Shown here: piece by piece, positions 41,323 to 49,660 of the stretch
Layout: every line of letters begins with the position of its first letter
How positions within the stretch are numbered: position 1 is the first letter of the stretch
Assembly: GCA_902810695.1 (NCBI GenBank)
Contig: CADDYV010000018.1
Coordinates: 1 to 56,296 of the forward strand
DNA length: 56,296 bases
Direction of reading: 5' to 3'
DNA from: Actinomycetota bacterium
Lineage (GTDB): Bacteria; Actinomycetota; Rubrobacteria; Rubrobacterales; Rubrobacteraceae
Notes under the pieces: model-generated
Told to the model about the DNA's origin: nothing
Seen by the model: only the letters and a program-made list of their open reading frames with translations
Database searches by the model: none
Made by a program: the position numbers and the translations under genes

Positions 41323-42285
41323 CTAGAGGTTTACCGGGTTTGCTGGCCGTTCTCCCCGAAGCACGGACCGAAGGTTCTCAGCCGCGAGCTCGGCCATCTT
41401 GCTGCGGGTTTCGATGGAGGCGCTCCCGATGTGAGGCGCGAGGACGACGTTTTCGAGTTGCAGGAGCTTCGGGTGGACCGCGGGTTCCTCCTCGTAGACG
41501 TCTAACCCGGCGGCGAAGATGAGGAGTTCGGCGAGCGCGTCGGCGAGCGCCGCTTCGTCCACCACCGGGCCGCGCGAGGTGTTGACAAGAACGGCTGTCG
41601 GCTTCATCTTTTGAAGTTCGGGCTCGCCTATAAGGTGGCGGGTCTCCGTAGTGAGCGGGGTGTGGATGGAGATGAAGTCGCTCTCCCGGAGCAACTCGTC
41701 GAGATGGACGCGCCGCGCCCCTGTCTTGCGCTCCACACGCTCTTTGCGCGAGCGGCTGGTGTAAAGGATATCCATCTCGAAGCCGCGGGCGCGGCGGGCG
41801 ACGGCTTCCCCGATGCGCCCCATCCCGATGATGCCCAGTGTCTTACCCCACACATCGGGGCCGGTCAGGAGCTCTGGCCCCCAGTAACGCCACTTCCCGG
41901 AGCGAAGCATCCTCTCTCCCTCGCCGAGCCGCCTCGCCGCCGCGAGCATGAGCATGAACGCCACATCCGCCGTCGTCTCGGTGAGGACGCCCGGCGTATT
42001 CGTAACCACGATGCCCCGCTCTCTGGCAGCCGTAACATCCACGTTGTCGTAACCGACCGCCATGTTCGCGACGACCTTCAGGTTATCGCCCGCCGCGTCC
42101 ATGAACCCGGCATCTATGCGCTCGGTAACGGTCGAGAGAACACCGCTCGCGCCACGGGCGGCTTCGAGCAACTCGGTGCGCCCCGGCACTTCTTCGGAGA
42201 AGACGGTCAGGTCGAAGCCCTCGGCCTCCAGCAGGCGGAGCCCGGCGGCCGGGATCCTACGGGTTACGAGAACCTTGTCCGGCAC
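41323..42285 (-). CDS. D-2-hydroxyacid dehydrogenase, glyoxylate/hydroxypyruvate reductase type
   Basis: An NAD(P)-dependent enzyme of 320 residues. The nucleotide motif is LGIIGMGRIGEAVARR; catalytic residues are Arg in VNTSRGPVVDEAAL, Glu in LDVYEEEPAVHP and His in APHIGSASIETRS. It resembles GyaR/GHPR-type glyoxylate and hydroxypyruvate reductases. The residue after the nucleotide strand region (LYTSRSRKERVE) is Ser-Arg rather than Asp, which favours NADPH. It runs in the same direction as, and 55 bases after, the aconitase gene. Glyoxylate reduction to glycolate or hydroxypyruvate to glycerate is the likely reaction. Confidence 0.9.
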   Translation of the reverse strand: MPDKVLVTRRIPAAGLRLLEAEGFDLTVFSEEVPGRTELLEAARGASGVLSTVTERIDAGFMDAAGDNLKVVANMAVGYDNVDVTAARERGIVVTNTPGVLTETTADVAFMLMLAAARRLGEGERMLRSGKWRYWGPELLTGPDVWGKTLGIIGMGRIGEAVARRARGFEMDILYTSRSRKERVERKTGARRVHLDELLRESDFISIHTPLTTETRHLIGEPELQKMKPTAVLVNTSRGPVVDEAALADALAELLIFAAGLDVYEEEPAVHPKLLQLENVVLAPHIGSASIETRSKMAELAAENLRSVLRGERPANPVNL

Positions 42286-42340
42286 TTTTCAGTTTCCTAT
42301 CTTGCGGTGATCTCCGGGCACGGGCTCCGCCCTCTCTCCG

Positions 42341-45172
42341 CTAGGCATTCTCCTTGAGGAGCTGGCGCAGGACCGTCTGGAGGATTCCACCGTTTCTGAC
42401 GTACTCGACCTCTACCGGCGAGTCCACGCGGGCCTTGACCTTGAAGCTCTTTTCCTCGCCGTTTTCACCGGTAGTCCTCACGGTAAGCTCCTTGCCGGGC
42501 GAGAGGTCTTCGAGCCCCTCGATGTCGTAGGTCTCGCGCCCGGTGAGACCGAGCGAGTCGGCGCTCTCGCCGTCTGCGAACTGGAGCGGCAGGACGCCCA
42601 TCCCGATCAGGTTGGAGCGGTGTATCCTCTCGAAGCTCTCGGCGATTACGGCCTTTATGCCGAGCAGGAAGGTCCCCTTGGCCGCCCAGTCGCGCGAGGA
42701 ACCGGTGCCGTACTCCTTGCCGCCCAGAACCACCAGCGGCACGCCCTCTTCCTGGTATTTCATGGAAGCCTCGTAGATGGTCGTCTGCTCCCCGTCGGGC
42801 AGGTGGAGCGTGTAGCCGCCCTCGGTTCCGGGGACGAGCTGGTTACGGAGCCGGATGTTGCCGAAGGTCCCGCGCACCATGACCTCGTGGTTGCCGCGCC
42901 GGGAGCCGTAGGAGTTGAAGTTGCGCGGCTCGACGCCCTTGCCGATGAGGTACTGCCCGGCGGGGCTCTTCGAGGGGATCGCACCAGCCGGCGAGATGTG
43001 GTCGGTGGTCAGCGAGTCTCCGACCTTGACCAGCACGCGCGCTCCCTTTATGTCCTCCAAGGGCTCGGGCTCAGGGCTCATGTCCTTGAAGAACGAGGGC
43101 TCCTGGATGTAGGTGGAGTCGGGGTCCCACTCGTAGAGGTCGCCGGAGGGGACATCTACGGCGTTCCACTGCTCGTTTCCGGTGTAGACGTTCGCGTACT
43201 GCTTCCTGTAGAGGTTGGGATCTAAAGCGCCTGCGATCTCACGCGCTATCTCCTCCTGTGAGGGCCAGATGTCCGTCAGGTAGACGGGCTCTCCATCATC
43301 GCCGTAGCCGATGGGGTCGCGGGAGAGGTCTATGTCCACCGTCCCGGCGAGGGCGTAGGCGACGACCAGCGGCGGGGAGGCCAGGTAGTTCGCCCTGACA
43401 TCCGGGTTGATGCGTCCCTCGAAGTTGCGGTTGCCCGAGAGTACGGCGGCCACCACCAGATCATTCTCCTCCACGGCCTCGTGGATCTCATCCGGTAAAG
43501 GCCCGGAGTTGCCGATGCAGGTGGTGCACCCGTAGCCGACCACGTCGAAGCGGAGCTTCTCCAGGTAGTCCAGCAGCCCGGAGGTCTCCAGGTACTCGGT
43601 GACGACCTTCGAGCCCGGCGCGAGGCTCGTCTTGACGTGCGGCGCGACCGAAATCCCCTTCTCGACGGCCTTCTTAGCCAGAAGCCCGGCCCCGATCATG
43701 ACCGATGGATTGGAGGTGTTGGTGCAGCTCGTGATCGCGGCTATGACAGCGGAGCCGTGACGGATCCGGCTCTCCTCGCCATCGAGGACCACCTTCACGC
43801 CGCCATCTTCCGGGGCTCCCTCTGCTCCGGTAGAGCCGGAAGTCTCGGCCTCCCCCGCATCGCCTTCGTTGGTCACGCCGGCCATCCCGGCGGGGGTGTC
43901 GCTCGCCGGGAATGATTCCGCAGAGCCTTCTTCGACCTTGGAACGTGTGCCCCCGTTCTGTGAGCCGTTCGTCCCGGTCATCTCCGCCAGCGCCCGACGG
44001 AAGGCGCTCTGCATATTGGAGAGGGCGACCCGGTCCTGCGGACGTCTGGGGCCTGCGAGGCTCGACTCGACCGTTGTCATGTCCAGCTCCAGCGTCTCCG
44101 AGAAGCGCGGCTCCGGTGTCTCGTCGGTGCGGAAGATGCCCTGCTCTTTGGTATAACGCTCGACGAGGTCCACCAGGTCCTCGCGACCGGTCCCGCGCAG
44201 GTACTTCAGGGTCTCCGCGTCCACCGGGAAGAAGGAGCACGTCGCGCCGTACTCTGGGGCCATGTTCGCTATCGTCGCCCGGTCCGGCAGCGGCAGTTTG
44301 GAGAGCCCCTCGCCGTAGAACTCGACAAACTTGCCGACCACTCCGTGGGCGCGGAGCATCTCGGTAACGGTGAGGACCAGATCAGTCGCGGTAACGCCCT
44401 CCTGCAGAGCGCCGGTGAGCTTGAACCCGATCACCTCAGGGCTGAGCATGTAGTAAGGCTGGCCGAGCATCACCGCCTCGGCCTCGATGCCGCCCACGCC
44501 CCAGCCGAGGACCCCGAGACCGTTGATCATGGTGGTGTGGCTGTCGGTGCCGAGCAGGGTGTCCGGGAAGGCCACCCCGTCGCGCACCTGCACGACCTTC
44601 GCGAGATACTCCAGGTTGACCTGGTGGATAATGCCAGTCGCCGGAGGCACCACGGTGAAGTTGTCGAAAGCCTGCTGACCCCATTTCAGAAACTCGTAGC
44701 GCTCGCGGTTACGCTCGAACTCGCGCTCGGCGTTGAAGCGCAGGGCCATGGGCGTCCCGAAGGCGTCAACCTGCACCGAGTGGTCTATGACGAGATCCGC
44801 CGGGATGAGCGGGTTGATCTTCTTCGGGTCCCCCCCGACCGCCTTCATCGCACTGCGCATCGCCGCGAGGTCCACGACCGCTGGAACTCCGGTGAAGTCC
44901 TGCATCACCACCCGCGCGGGCAGATACGCAAGCTCCTCTCCCACTGACTCCGGCCAGGAAGCCAGCCGCTCGACATCCGCCTCGGAGACGAACTTTCCGC
45001 CGCACTCTCGCGCAAGCGACTCCAGGATCACCCGCAGCGAGAACGGCAACGAAAAAACGTCTCCCGAGACCCTGCCATCCAGCTCTTTCAGGCTGTAGTA
45101 GGCTACCTCCCCGGAGGTGGTATCAAGCTTTTTGCGCGCTCCGAACTGATCTTTTACCGGCGAATCTGGCAT
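42341..45172 (-). CDS. acnA: Aconitate hydratase A
   Basis: The enzyme interconverts citrate and isocitrate in the TCA cycle using a [4Fe-4S] cluster. Cluster Cys residues are in [17 protein letters not shown] and [13 protein letters not shown]; active-site regions [20 protein letters not shown] and [14 protein letters not shown] are intact. At 943 residues it is longer than E. coli AcnA because of an acidic, Gly/Ser/Glu-rich insert at about residues 400-465, as in several actinobacterial aconitases. ATG at 45172 was chosen for its GAGAGG 9 bases upstream; the frame extends 17 codons further without a site. Probably a single transcript with the dehydrogenase after it. Confidence 0.96.
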   Translation of the reverse strand: MPDSPVKDQFGARKKLDTTSGEVAYYSLKELDGRVSGDVFSLPFSLRVILESLARECGGKFVSEADVERLASWPESVGEELAYLPARVVMQDFTGVPAVVDLAAMRSAMKAVGGDPKKINPLIPADLVIDHSVQVDAFGTPMALRFNAEREFERNRERYEFLKWGQQAFDNFTVVPPATGIIHQVNLEYLAKVVQVRDGVAFPDTLLGTDSHTTMINGLGVLGWGVGGIEAEAVMLGQPYYMLSPEVIGFKLTGALQEGVTATDLVLTVTEMLRAHGVVGKFVEFYGEGLSKLPLPDRATIANMAPEYGATCSFFPVDAETLKYLRGTGREDLVDLVERYTKEQGIFRTDETPEPRFSETLELDMTTVESSLAGPRRPQDRVALSNMQSAFRRALAEMTGTNGSQNGGTRSKVEEGSAESFPASDTPAGMAGVTNEGDAGEAETSGSTGAEGAPEDGGVKVVLDGEESRIRHGSAVIAAITSCTNTSNPSVMIGAGLLAKKAVEKGISVAPHVKTSLAPGSKVVTEYLETSGLLDYLEKLRFDVVGYGCTTCIGNSGPLPDEIHEAVEENDLVVAAVLSGNRNFEGRINPDVRANYLASPPLVVAYALAGTVDIDLSRDPIGYGDDGEPVYLTDIWPSQEEIAREIAGALDPNLYRKQYANVYTGNEQWNAVDVPSGDLYEWDPDSTYIQEPSFFKDMSPEPEPLEDIKGARVLVKVGDSLTTDHISPAGAIPSKSPAGQYLIGKGVEPRNFNSYGSRRGNHEVMVRGTFGNIRLRNQLVPGTEGGYTLHLPDGEQTTIYEASMKYQEEGVPLVVLGGKEYGTGSSRDWAAKGTFLLGIKAVIAESFERIHRSNLIGMGVLPLQFADGESADSLGLTGRETYDIEGLEDLSPGKELTVRTTGENGEEKSFKVKARVDSPVEVEYVRNGGILQTVLRQLLKENA

Positions 45173-45292
45173 ATCTGAAAACCTCTCTGACCTGTAACGA
45201 GAATACGTACTTTCTATAAGCAAAGTATAGCAGTCAACCCGGACTATCCCCGATCCACAGCCGCAGAAGTAAGAGCCTTATAATCGCGGAAG

Positions 45293-45788
45293 ATGGATAA
45301 GATTCACCTCGAAATCGGCAAACGCGAAGACCCCGCCGACGGAATGGTTGACGCGGTCTGGATCTTTATCAACGACCGCAACCTCGTTGATATCGTGCGG
45401 GAGGTGGAGTTGCCCTTCGCGCAGCAGGACGGACCTGGCCGGAGACTACGCCGGACCGCCACCAGAGGACATCTTCTTGCCCTCGCGCCGCCTGCTCGGC
45501 GAGCCGTCAACGTACTACGATCACGACTATCCCAGAGACAAGCTCGCCGTACTCGGTTGCGCGTGCGGTGTGCCAGATTGCTGGCCGCTTCCGGTCAGAA
45601 TAACGACGCGGGAAGATAGTGTTCTCTGGAGCGACTTCGAGCAGCCGTTTCGGAGCAAAGGTCCTTATCCGATTTCCGAAGAATGCGCTATACCCTGGGA
45701 ATACGACCGGTTAGGACCTTTCGTGTTCGACAAGGCGCAGTACCTCTCCGAACCGAGAAAGAGTCCGGGTAACGACCAGCCGGACTGA
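45293..45788 (+). pseudogene. Conserved hypothetical gene interrupted by a frameshift
   Basis: The first frame from ATG 45293 gives HLEIGKREDPADGMVDAVWI and INDRNLVDIVREVELPFAQQ to about 45430. The continuation lies in the frame one base later: DLAGDYAGPPPEDIFLPS, LGCACGVPDCWPLPVRIT, WSDFEQPF, YDRLGPFVFDKAQY, ending at 45788. The joined product of about 164 residues looks like a widespread small bacterial family of unknown function with a CxCGxxxCW motif. The junction GACGGACCTGG has one base too many, or lacks several. TATAAT at 45279-45284 sits 8 bases before the ATG, so any transcript would be almost leaderless. Mutation, sequencing error or recoding all remain possible. Confidence 0.6.
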
Positions 45789-45870
45789 GCCCGTCGAAAT
45801 TTTCTGGTTCCGAGGCGAACAGTATCCGAAGGTGCTACCGTTTCAAGTAGGATGCGAAGTTGCCCCGAGG

Positions 45871-47316
45871 ATGCCTGACTTGAACAGCAAGGGCCCGGAC
45901 CCGAAAGCGACGCCGTGGTGGCCTGTTCTGGCGGCGCTGCCGGTGTTGTTCGGCGGGCTCTGGCTGTGGTGGGCCGCGCGCAGCGGTATTCCGGGCCTGC
46001 TGGTAGGCGCGTTGCCGGGGACCCTGCTGCTCTCTACCGGTCTCTCCAATATCCTCTGGGCCGGCGATGCGCGCATTTTCCAGTTCATGACCCTCGGAGC
46101 CATTCTGGGGTTCGTACTCTCTATTCCCGCTTTTCTGGTGTTCGGGCCGGCCAGCGCATCGGTTCTGCTGGTCTCCTCCGTGTTGTGCTTCGTCGCCGCC
46201 GGGTATCTCGCCTCCGGGCAGGAGCACATACCGCCCGGCGTGCCCGAGCCGCGCACGGGTCCGGGAATGTCGGTGAAAGTAGCCGCGGATGAGGTTTCGA
46301 TGTGCTTCATCGTGCTCACGACCTCGCCGCTCATGGTCGGGGGGCGGGCTCACCGGGTCGGCGCCGAAGTGGACGAGGCGCTGGTGCTCTTCGAGGAGAG
46401 GGGATGGTCGAGAGACCCCGCGCGCTACCACCAGAGTCCCCTGCCGGTCGAGAAAATACGTCACGAGCGCCAGCGATACCGCGATCAGGAGTTCGAGCGG
46501 CTCAGCTTCCAGAGCGCCTACGAGCCGTGGCCCGAGGAACCGGGTCGGGAACGCTGGCTCTCCTACGAGCACAACCGCACGGCTTACGCGTGGGTGTTGC
46601 GCCACCAAAAGGAGCGCCCGTGGCTGGTGTGCATCCCCGGCATCAGGATGGGATCTCCCAGGCTGGACTTCGGACTCTTCAGGCCGGAGTATCTGCACCA
46701 CGAGCTCGAGTTGAACCTGCTGGTTCCGGTCCTGCCGATCCACGGTCCCCGCAGGGTAGGCCCGGTCTCCGGCGACCGCATCCTCGCCGGAGACCTGATG
46801 GACACGCTGCACGCCGCCTCTCAGGCGATGTGGGACATAAGGCGGCTTCTGGCCTGGCTGCGCGTCGAGGAGGACAACCCCGCCATCGGGGTGCTCGGAC
46901 ACTCGCTCGGCGGTTACGCGGCGGCGCTGTTCGCGTGCCTCGACGACGAGCTCGAATGCGTGGTCGCCGGGAACCCCGCCGTGGACGCCACGCGTCTGTT
47001 CTGGCGCAACGCGCTCGGGCCGACCGCACGCTACCTGAGAACAGCCGGGGTCCAGGAAGAAAAAATGACCGCGCTGATGAAGGTCGTCTCGCCGCTGGTG
47101 CTCGAACCCCGGATCCCGAAGGAACACCTCGCTATCTTCGGTGGTGTCGCCGACCGGGTGGTGCCGCCAGTCGAGCCGCACAGCCTGTGGCTCCACTGGC
47201 AAAAGCCGCGCATCGCCTGGTATCAGGGAACCCACCGCGGTTTTCTGCACCACCCTGAAGCAAAAGCCGTATTCCTCGACACTTTACGCTCCTGCGGAAT
47301 GCTCGACGAGGGGTAG
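45871..47316 (+). CDS. Alpha/beta hydrolase with N-terminal membrane anchor
   Basis: Residues about 15-115 hold four hydrophobic segments (for example PVLAALPVLFGGLWLWWAAR and FMTLGAILGFVLSIPAFLVF). The remaining 360 residues form an alpha/beta hydrolase with PWLVCIPGIRMGSPRLDFG before the nucleophile elbow IGVLGHSLGGYAAALFA, Asp likely in FGGVADRVVPPVE, and His in YQGTHRGFLHHPEA. The substrate is unknown. ATG at 45871 was taken; the ribosome site is weak (CCGAGG directly before it), and the frame is open upstream to 45832. Nothing ties it functionally to the betaine genes 440 bases downstream. Confidence 0.82.
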   Translation: MPDLNSKGPDPKATPWWPVLAALPVLFGGLWLWWAARSGIPGLLVGALPGTLLLSTGLSNILWAGDARIFQFMTLGAILGFVLSIPAFLVFGPASASVLLVSSVLCFVAAGYLASGQEHIPPGVPEPRTGPGMSVKVAADEVSMCFIVLTTSPLMVGGRAHRVGAEVDEALVLFEERGWSRDPARYHQSPLPVEKIRHERQRYRDQEFERLSFQSAYEPWPEEPGRERWLSYEHNRTAYAWVLRHQKERPWLVCIPGIRMGSPRLDFGLFRPEYLHHELELNLLVPVLPIHGPRRVGPVSGDRILAGDLMDTLHAASQAMWDIRRLLAWLRVEEDNPAIGVLGHSLGGYAAALFACLDDELECVVAGNPAVDATRLFWRNALGPTARYLRTAGVQEEKMTALMKVVSPLVLEPRIPKEHLAIFGGVADRVVPPVEPHSLWLHWQKPRIAWYQGTHRGFLHHPEAKAVFLDTLRSCGMLDEG

Positions 47317-47754
47317 AGTCTTCAGAGAAGACTGTTCTCTCGCATACTGACATCTCAGGCCCCCGCCGGAAGCAAGCGGAGATGTTTTTGCATGCAAAAC
47401 ATGTTTTTGCACCAAACGGTGTAGCCCGCTGCATGAGATAGGAAACATTTTTATGTATGATATCTGGCACCGTGTTTTGAAAGGGAGCACATACGCATGC
47501 CAGCGAACCGCACCGGCAGAGTATTCTAGGGTATGGAGCATGCTCTCCGGCACCCATCCCATCGTCTGGCTCCGGATTTTCTGTAGGATCCGGGCGCCAA
47601 AACGCCGCCTGTGCGTGGACCGTGAAGGAGCGGTTCCTCCTGCAGGCTCCGGGACGCGAGTGGTGCCCTGGTGGATCCCCCCGCGAACCACCTGCCTGAA
47701 GAGAAAGGCGAAGCATCCTGACGGATAGCGAAATTCTCTAGGGGGTAGTTTTAC
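47317..47754 (+). other. Regulatory gap and long leader before the betaine synthesis genes
   Basis: 438 bases with no gene. It starts with a perfect 7-bp dyad (AGTCTTC-AGA-GAAGACT, 47318-47334) right after the hydrolase stop. Then come the triple half-site at 47383-47411 and a possible -10 box, TATGAT at 47456-47461, with no good -35. If used, it would give a leader near 290 bases. The leader is GC-rich with several short stems, such as GTGGT/ACCAC, GGAGC/GCTCC and GGCG/CGCC. It does not contain the conserved blocks of glycine, cobalamin or SAM riboswitches. Confidence 0.5.
47383..47411. promoter_or_regulatory. Three abutting, alternating half-sites upstream of gsmT
   Basis: TGTTTTTGCA (47383-47392), TGCAAAACA (47393-47401) and TGTTTTTGCA (47402-47411) follow each other without gaps, in forward, reverse and forward orientation. 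The first two make a near-perfect 19-base palindrome, and the last two overlap as a second one. The block lies about 45 bases before the possible -10 box, which suits an activator binding as a multimer. The protein is unknown. Confidence 0.6.
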
Positions 47755-48561
47755 GTGGCCGAGAGCGAAAAGCAATTGTTCGGAGAGGATCCCACGGCGG
47801 TTCGCGAGACCGACCACTATGCGATGGAGTACGTGAGGAGCTTCGTCGAGAAGTGGGATGACCTCATAGACTGGGACTCGCGGGCAGAGAGCGAGGGAGA
47901 CTTCTTCATCCAGCATCTCAAGGAGCGTGGGGCCCGTGAGGTTCTCGATGTCGCTACCGGGACGGGATTTCACTCGGTGCGGCTCCTGAACGCGGGCTTC
48001 GAGGTCGTCAGCGTGGACGGCAGCCCGCAGATGCTCACCAAAGCCTTCGAGAACGGGCAGAAGTACGGCGGGCACATCCTGCGCACCTGCCAGGCCGACT
48101 GGCGCTGGCTGTGCCGGGATGTTCGCGGCCAGTACGACGCCATCGTGTGCCTGGGCAACTCCTTCACCCACGTCTTCGGCGAGCGCGAGCGGCGCAAGAT
48201 CCTGGCCGAATTCTACGCCGCGCTCCGCCACGATGGAGTCCTGATCTTGGACCAGCGCAACTACGACGCGCTCCTGGAAGGCAAGTACTCCGGCAGCCAC
48301 GATTACTACTACTGCGGCGACGGGGTTGATGTCGAGCCCGAGCACGTGGATGAGGGACTCGCGAGATTCCGCTACGACTTCCACGACGGCTCCACCTACT
48401 ACCTCAACATGTTTCCGCTGAAGAAGGACTACACGCGCCGCCTCATGAGCGAGGTAGGCTTCCAGCGGATCGAAACCTACGGCGACTTCAGGGAAAACTA
48501 CCGCGAGGACTACGAGCCGGACTTCTTCATCCACGTCGCCGAAAAAGCTTACCAGGAGTAA
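47755..48561 (+). CDS. gsmT: Glycine/sarcosine N-methyltransferase
   Basis: The enzyme uses SAM to methylate glycine to sarcosine and then dimethylglycine, the first steps of de novo glycine betaine synthesis. The 268 residues match GSMT of halophilic bacteria: REVLDVATGTGFHSVRLLNA is SAM motif I, VVSVDGSPQMLTKAFENG follows, and QADWRWLCRDVRGQYDAIVC and LGNSFTHVF are characteristic. GTG at 47755 has AGGGGG 9 bases upstream. The companion SDMT gene follows after 34 bases. Osmotic control is expected for the pathway, and the unusual upstream dyad array may provide it. Confidence 0.94.
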   Translation: MAESEKQLFGEDPTAVRETDHYAMEYVRSFVEKWDDLIDWDSRAESEGDFFIQHLKERGAREVLDVATGTGFHSVRLLNAGFEVVSVDGSPQMLTKAFENGQKYGGHILRTCQADWRWLCRDVRGQYDAIVCLGNSFTHVFGERERRKILAEFYAALRHDGVLILDQRNYDALLEGKYSGSHDYYYCGDGVDVEPEHVDEGLARFRYDFHDGSTYYLNMFPLKKDYTRRLMSEVGFQRIETYGDFRENYREDYEPDFFIHVAEKAYQE

Positions 48562-48595
48562 ACACACAGAGCTGCAAGGAGAGAGGAACCGAAAT

Positions 48596-49429
48596 ATGTC
48601 TGATAAAAACACCTCCGCCGTGGAGGTAGCGAGAGACTACTACAACTCGAAGGACGCCGACGTCTTCTACTCCGGCGTGTGGGGCGGCGAGGACATCCAC
48701 GTCGGCATCTACCGCCACGGGAGCGAGCCCATCTTCGACGCCAGCCGCCGCACCGTCGAGCGCATGGCGTCGCACCTCGACGGGCTGGGGCCGGAGAAGA
48801 ACGTTCTGGACATCGGGGCCGGATACGGAGGTTCTGCCCGGTATCTTGCTGAGAACCACGGCTGTCGGGTGGTCGCCCTCAACCTGAGCGAGGTGGAGAA
48901 CGAGCGAAACCGCACGATGAATGAGGAGAGCGGCCTCGACCGTCTGATCGACGTGGTGGACGGCAGCTTCGAGGAGATACCTTACGAGGATGGATCGTTC
49001 GATGCTGTGTGGTCCCAGGACGCCATACTGCACAGCGGAGATCGGGAGAGGGTATTCGCGGAGGTATCCCGGGTGCTCAAGGAAGGCGGCGAATTCGTCT
49101 TCACCGATCCGATGAAGACTGATGGATGCAGCAACGATGTGCTGGGTCCGATCCTCGACCGCCTCCACCTGGACTCCCTGGGCTCGCCGGGCTTCTACCG
49201 CAGGACAGCCGGTGAGCTGGGTATGCGGGAAGTCTGCTTCGAGGACTACACCGAACACCTTCCCACCCACTACGCCAGGGTCCTGGAAGAGACAGAGCGG
49301 CGGGAGCAAGAGCTCTCCCGGGAGATCAGCGAGGACTACATCAGGCATATGAAGAAGGGGCTTACGCACTGGGTCGAGGGGGGCCGCAACGGGCACCTGG
49401 CCTGGGGCATCTTCCACTTTTGCGCGTGA
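48596..49429 (+). CDS. sdmT: Sarcosine/dimethylglycine N-methyltransferase
   Basis: The enzyme completes betaine synthesis by methylating sarcosine and dimethylglycine with SAM. VARDYYNSKDADVFYSGVWG and GEDIHVGIYRHGSEPI at the N-terminus and NVLDIGAGYGGSARYLAENH as motif I are typical of SDMT; VWSQDAILHSGDRERVF and HMKKGLTHWVEGGRNG follow as in homologues. The length of 277 residues is normal. AGAGAGGA precedes the ATG. A promoter-like pair and the SAM riboswitch begin immediately after the stop codon, so the next genes can be set separately. Confidence 0.94.
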   Translation: MSDKNTSAVEVARDYYNSKDADVFYSGVWGGEDIHVGIYRHGSEPIFDASRRTVERMASHLDGLGPEKNVLDIGAGYGGSARYLAENHGCRVVALNLSEVENERNRTMNEESGLDRLIDVVDGSFEEIPYEDGSFDAVWSQDAILHSGDRERVFAEVSRVLKEGGEFVFTDPMKTDGCSNDVLGPILDRLHLDSLGSPGFYRRTAGELGMREVCFEDYTEHLPTHYARVLEETERREQELSREISEDYIRHMKKGLTHWVEGGRNGHLAWGIFHFCA

Positions 49430-49430
49430 G

Positions 49431-49459
49431 TTGTACCCGTTAGAAGATTATGGTAGCTT
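49431..49459 (+). promoter_or_regulatory. Possible promoter for the riboswitch transcript
   Basis: TTGTAC (49431-49436) and TAGCTT (49454-49459) are 17 bases apart, starting 2 bases after the sdmT stop. A start near 49466 would place the aptamer at the very 5' end of the RNA. Confidence 0.4.
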
Positions 49460-49478
49460 CTTGGGGCCGATCTGCGGC

Positions 49479-49589
49479 GCTCATCGAGAGCGGTGGAGGG
49501 ACGGGCCCTGAGAAACCGCGGCAACCGGCGGGGTAAAAGCTCCGCGCCAGGTGCTAATTCCCGCGGAGGAGAGACTCCGGGAGATGAGC
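49479..49589 (+). ncRNA. SAM-I (S-box) riboswitch aptamer
   Basis: GCTCATC (49479-49485) and GATGAGC (49583-49589) close helix P1. Inside are the conserved S-box blocks: GAGAGCGGTGGAGGGA, GGCCC, GAAACC-type AGAAACCGC, GGCAACC, and GGTGCTAATTCC. The order and spacing are textbook SAM-I. SAM binding stabilises P1 and lets the downstream terminator form, shutting off methionine synthesis genes when SAM is high. It precedes the homocysteine methyltransferase-MTHFR gene. Confidence 0.96.
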
Positions 49590-49600
49590 AAATCCCCGAA

Positions 49601-49660
49601 AAACCCCTCTCCTCCGCAGGAGCTTTGAGCCTGCGAGAGTGCGGACAGGGGTTTGTTTTT
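49601..49660 (+). terminator. Riboswitch-controlled terminator overlapping the start of the next gene
   Basis: AAACCCCT (49601-49608) and AGGGGTTT (49647-49654) close a long hairpin with an inner CTCCT/AGGAG stem; G and five Ts follow. The 3' arm contains AGGGG, the probable ribosome site of the next gene, and the T run contains its first bases. Confidence 0.8.

Noticed and set aside
47465-47754. Glycine or cobalamin riboswitch before the glycine methyltransferase
   Set aside because: The conserved cores (CCGAAGG and GGACAG-type blocks for glycine, the B12 box for cobalamin) were not found.
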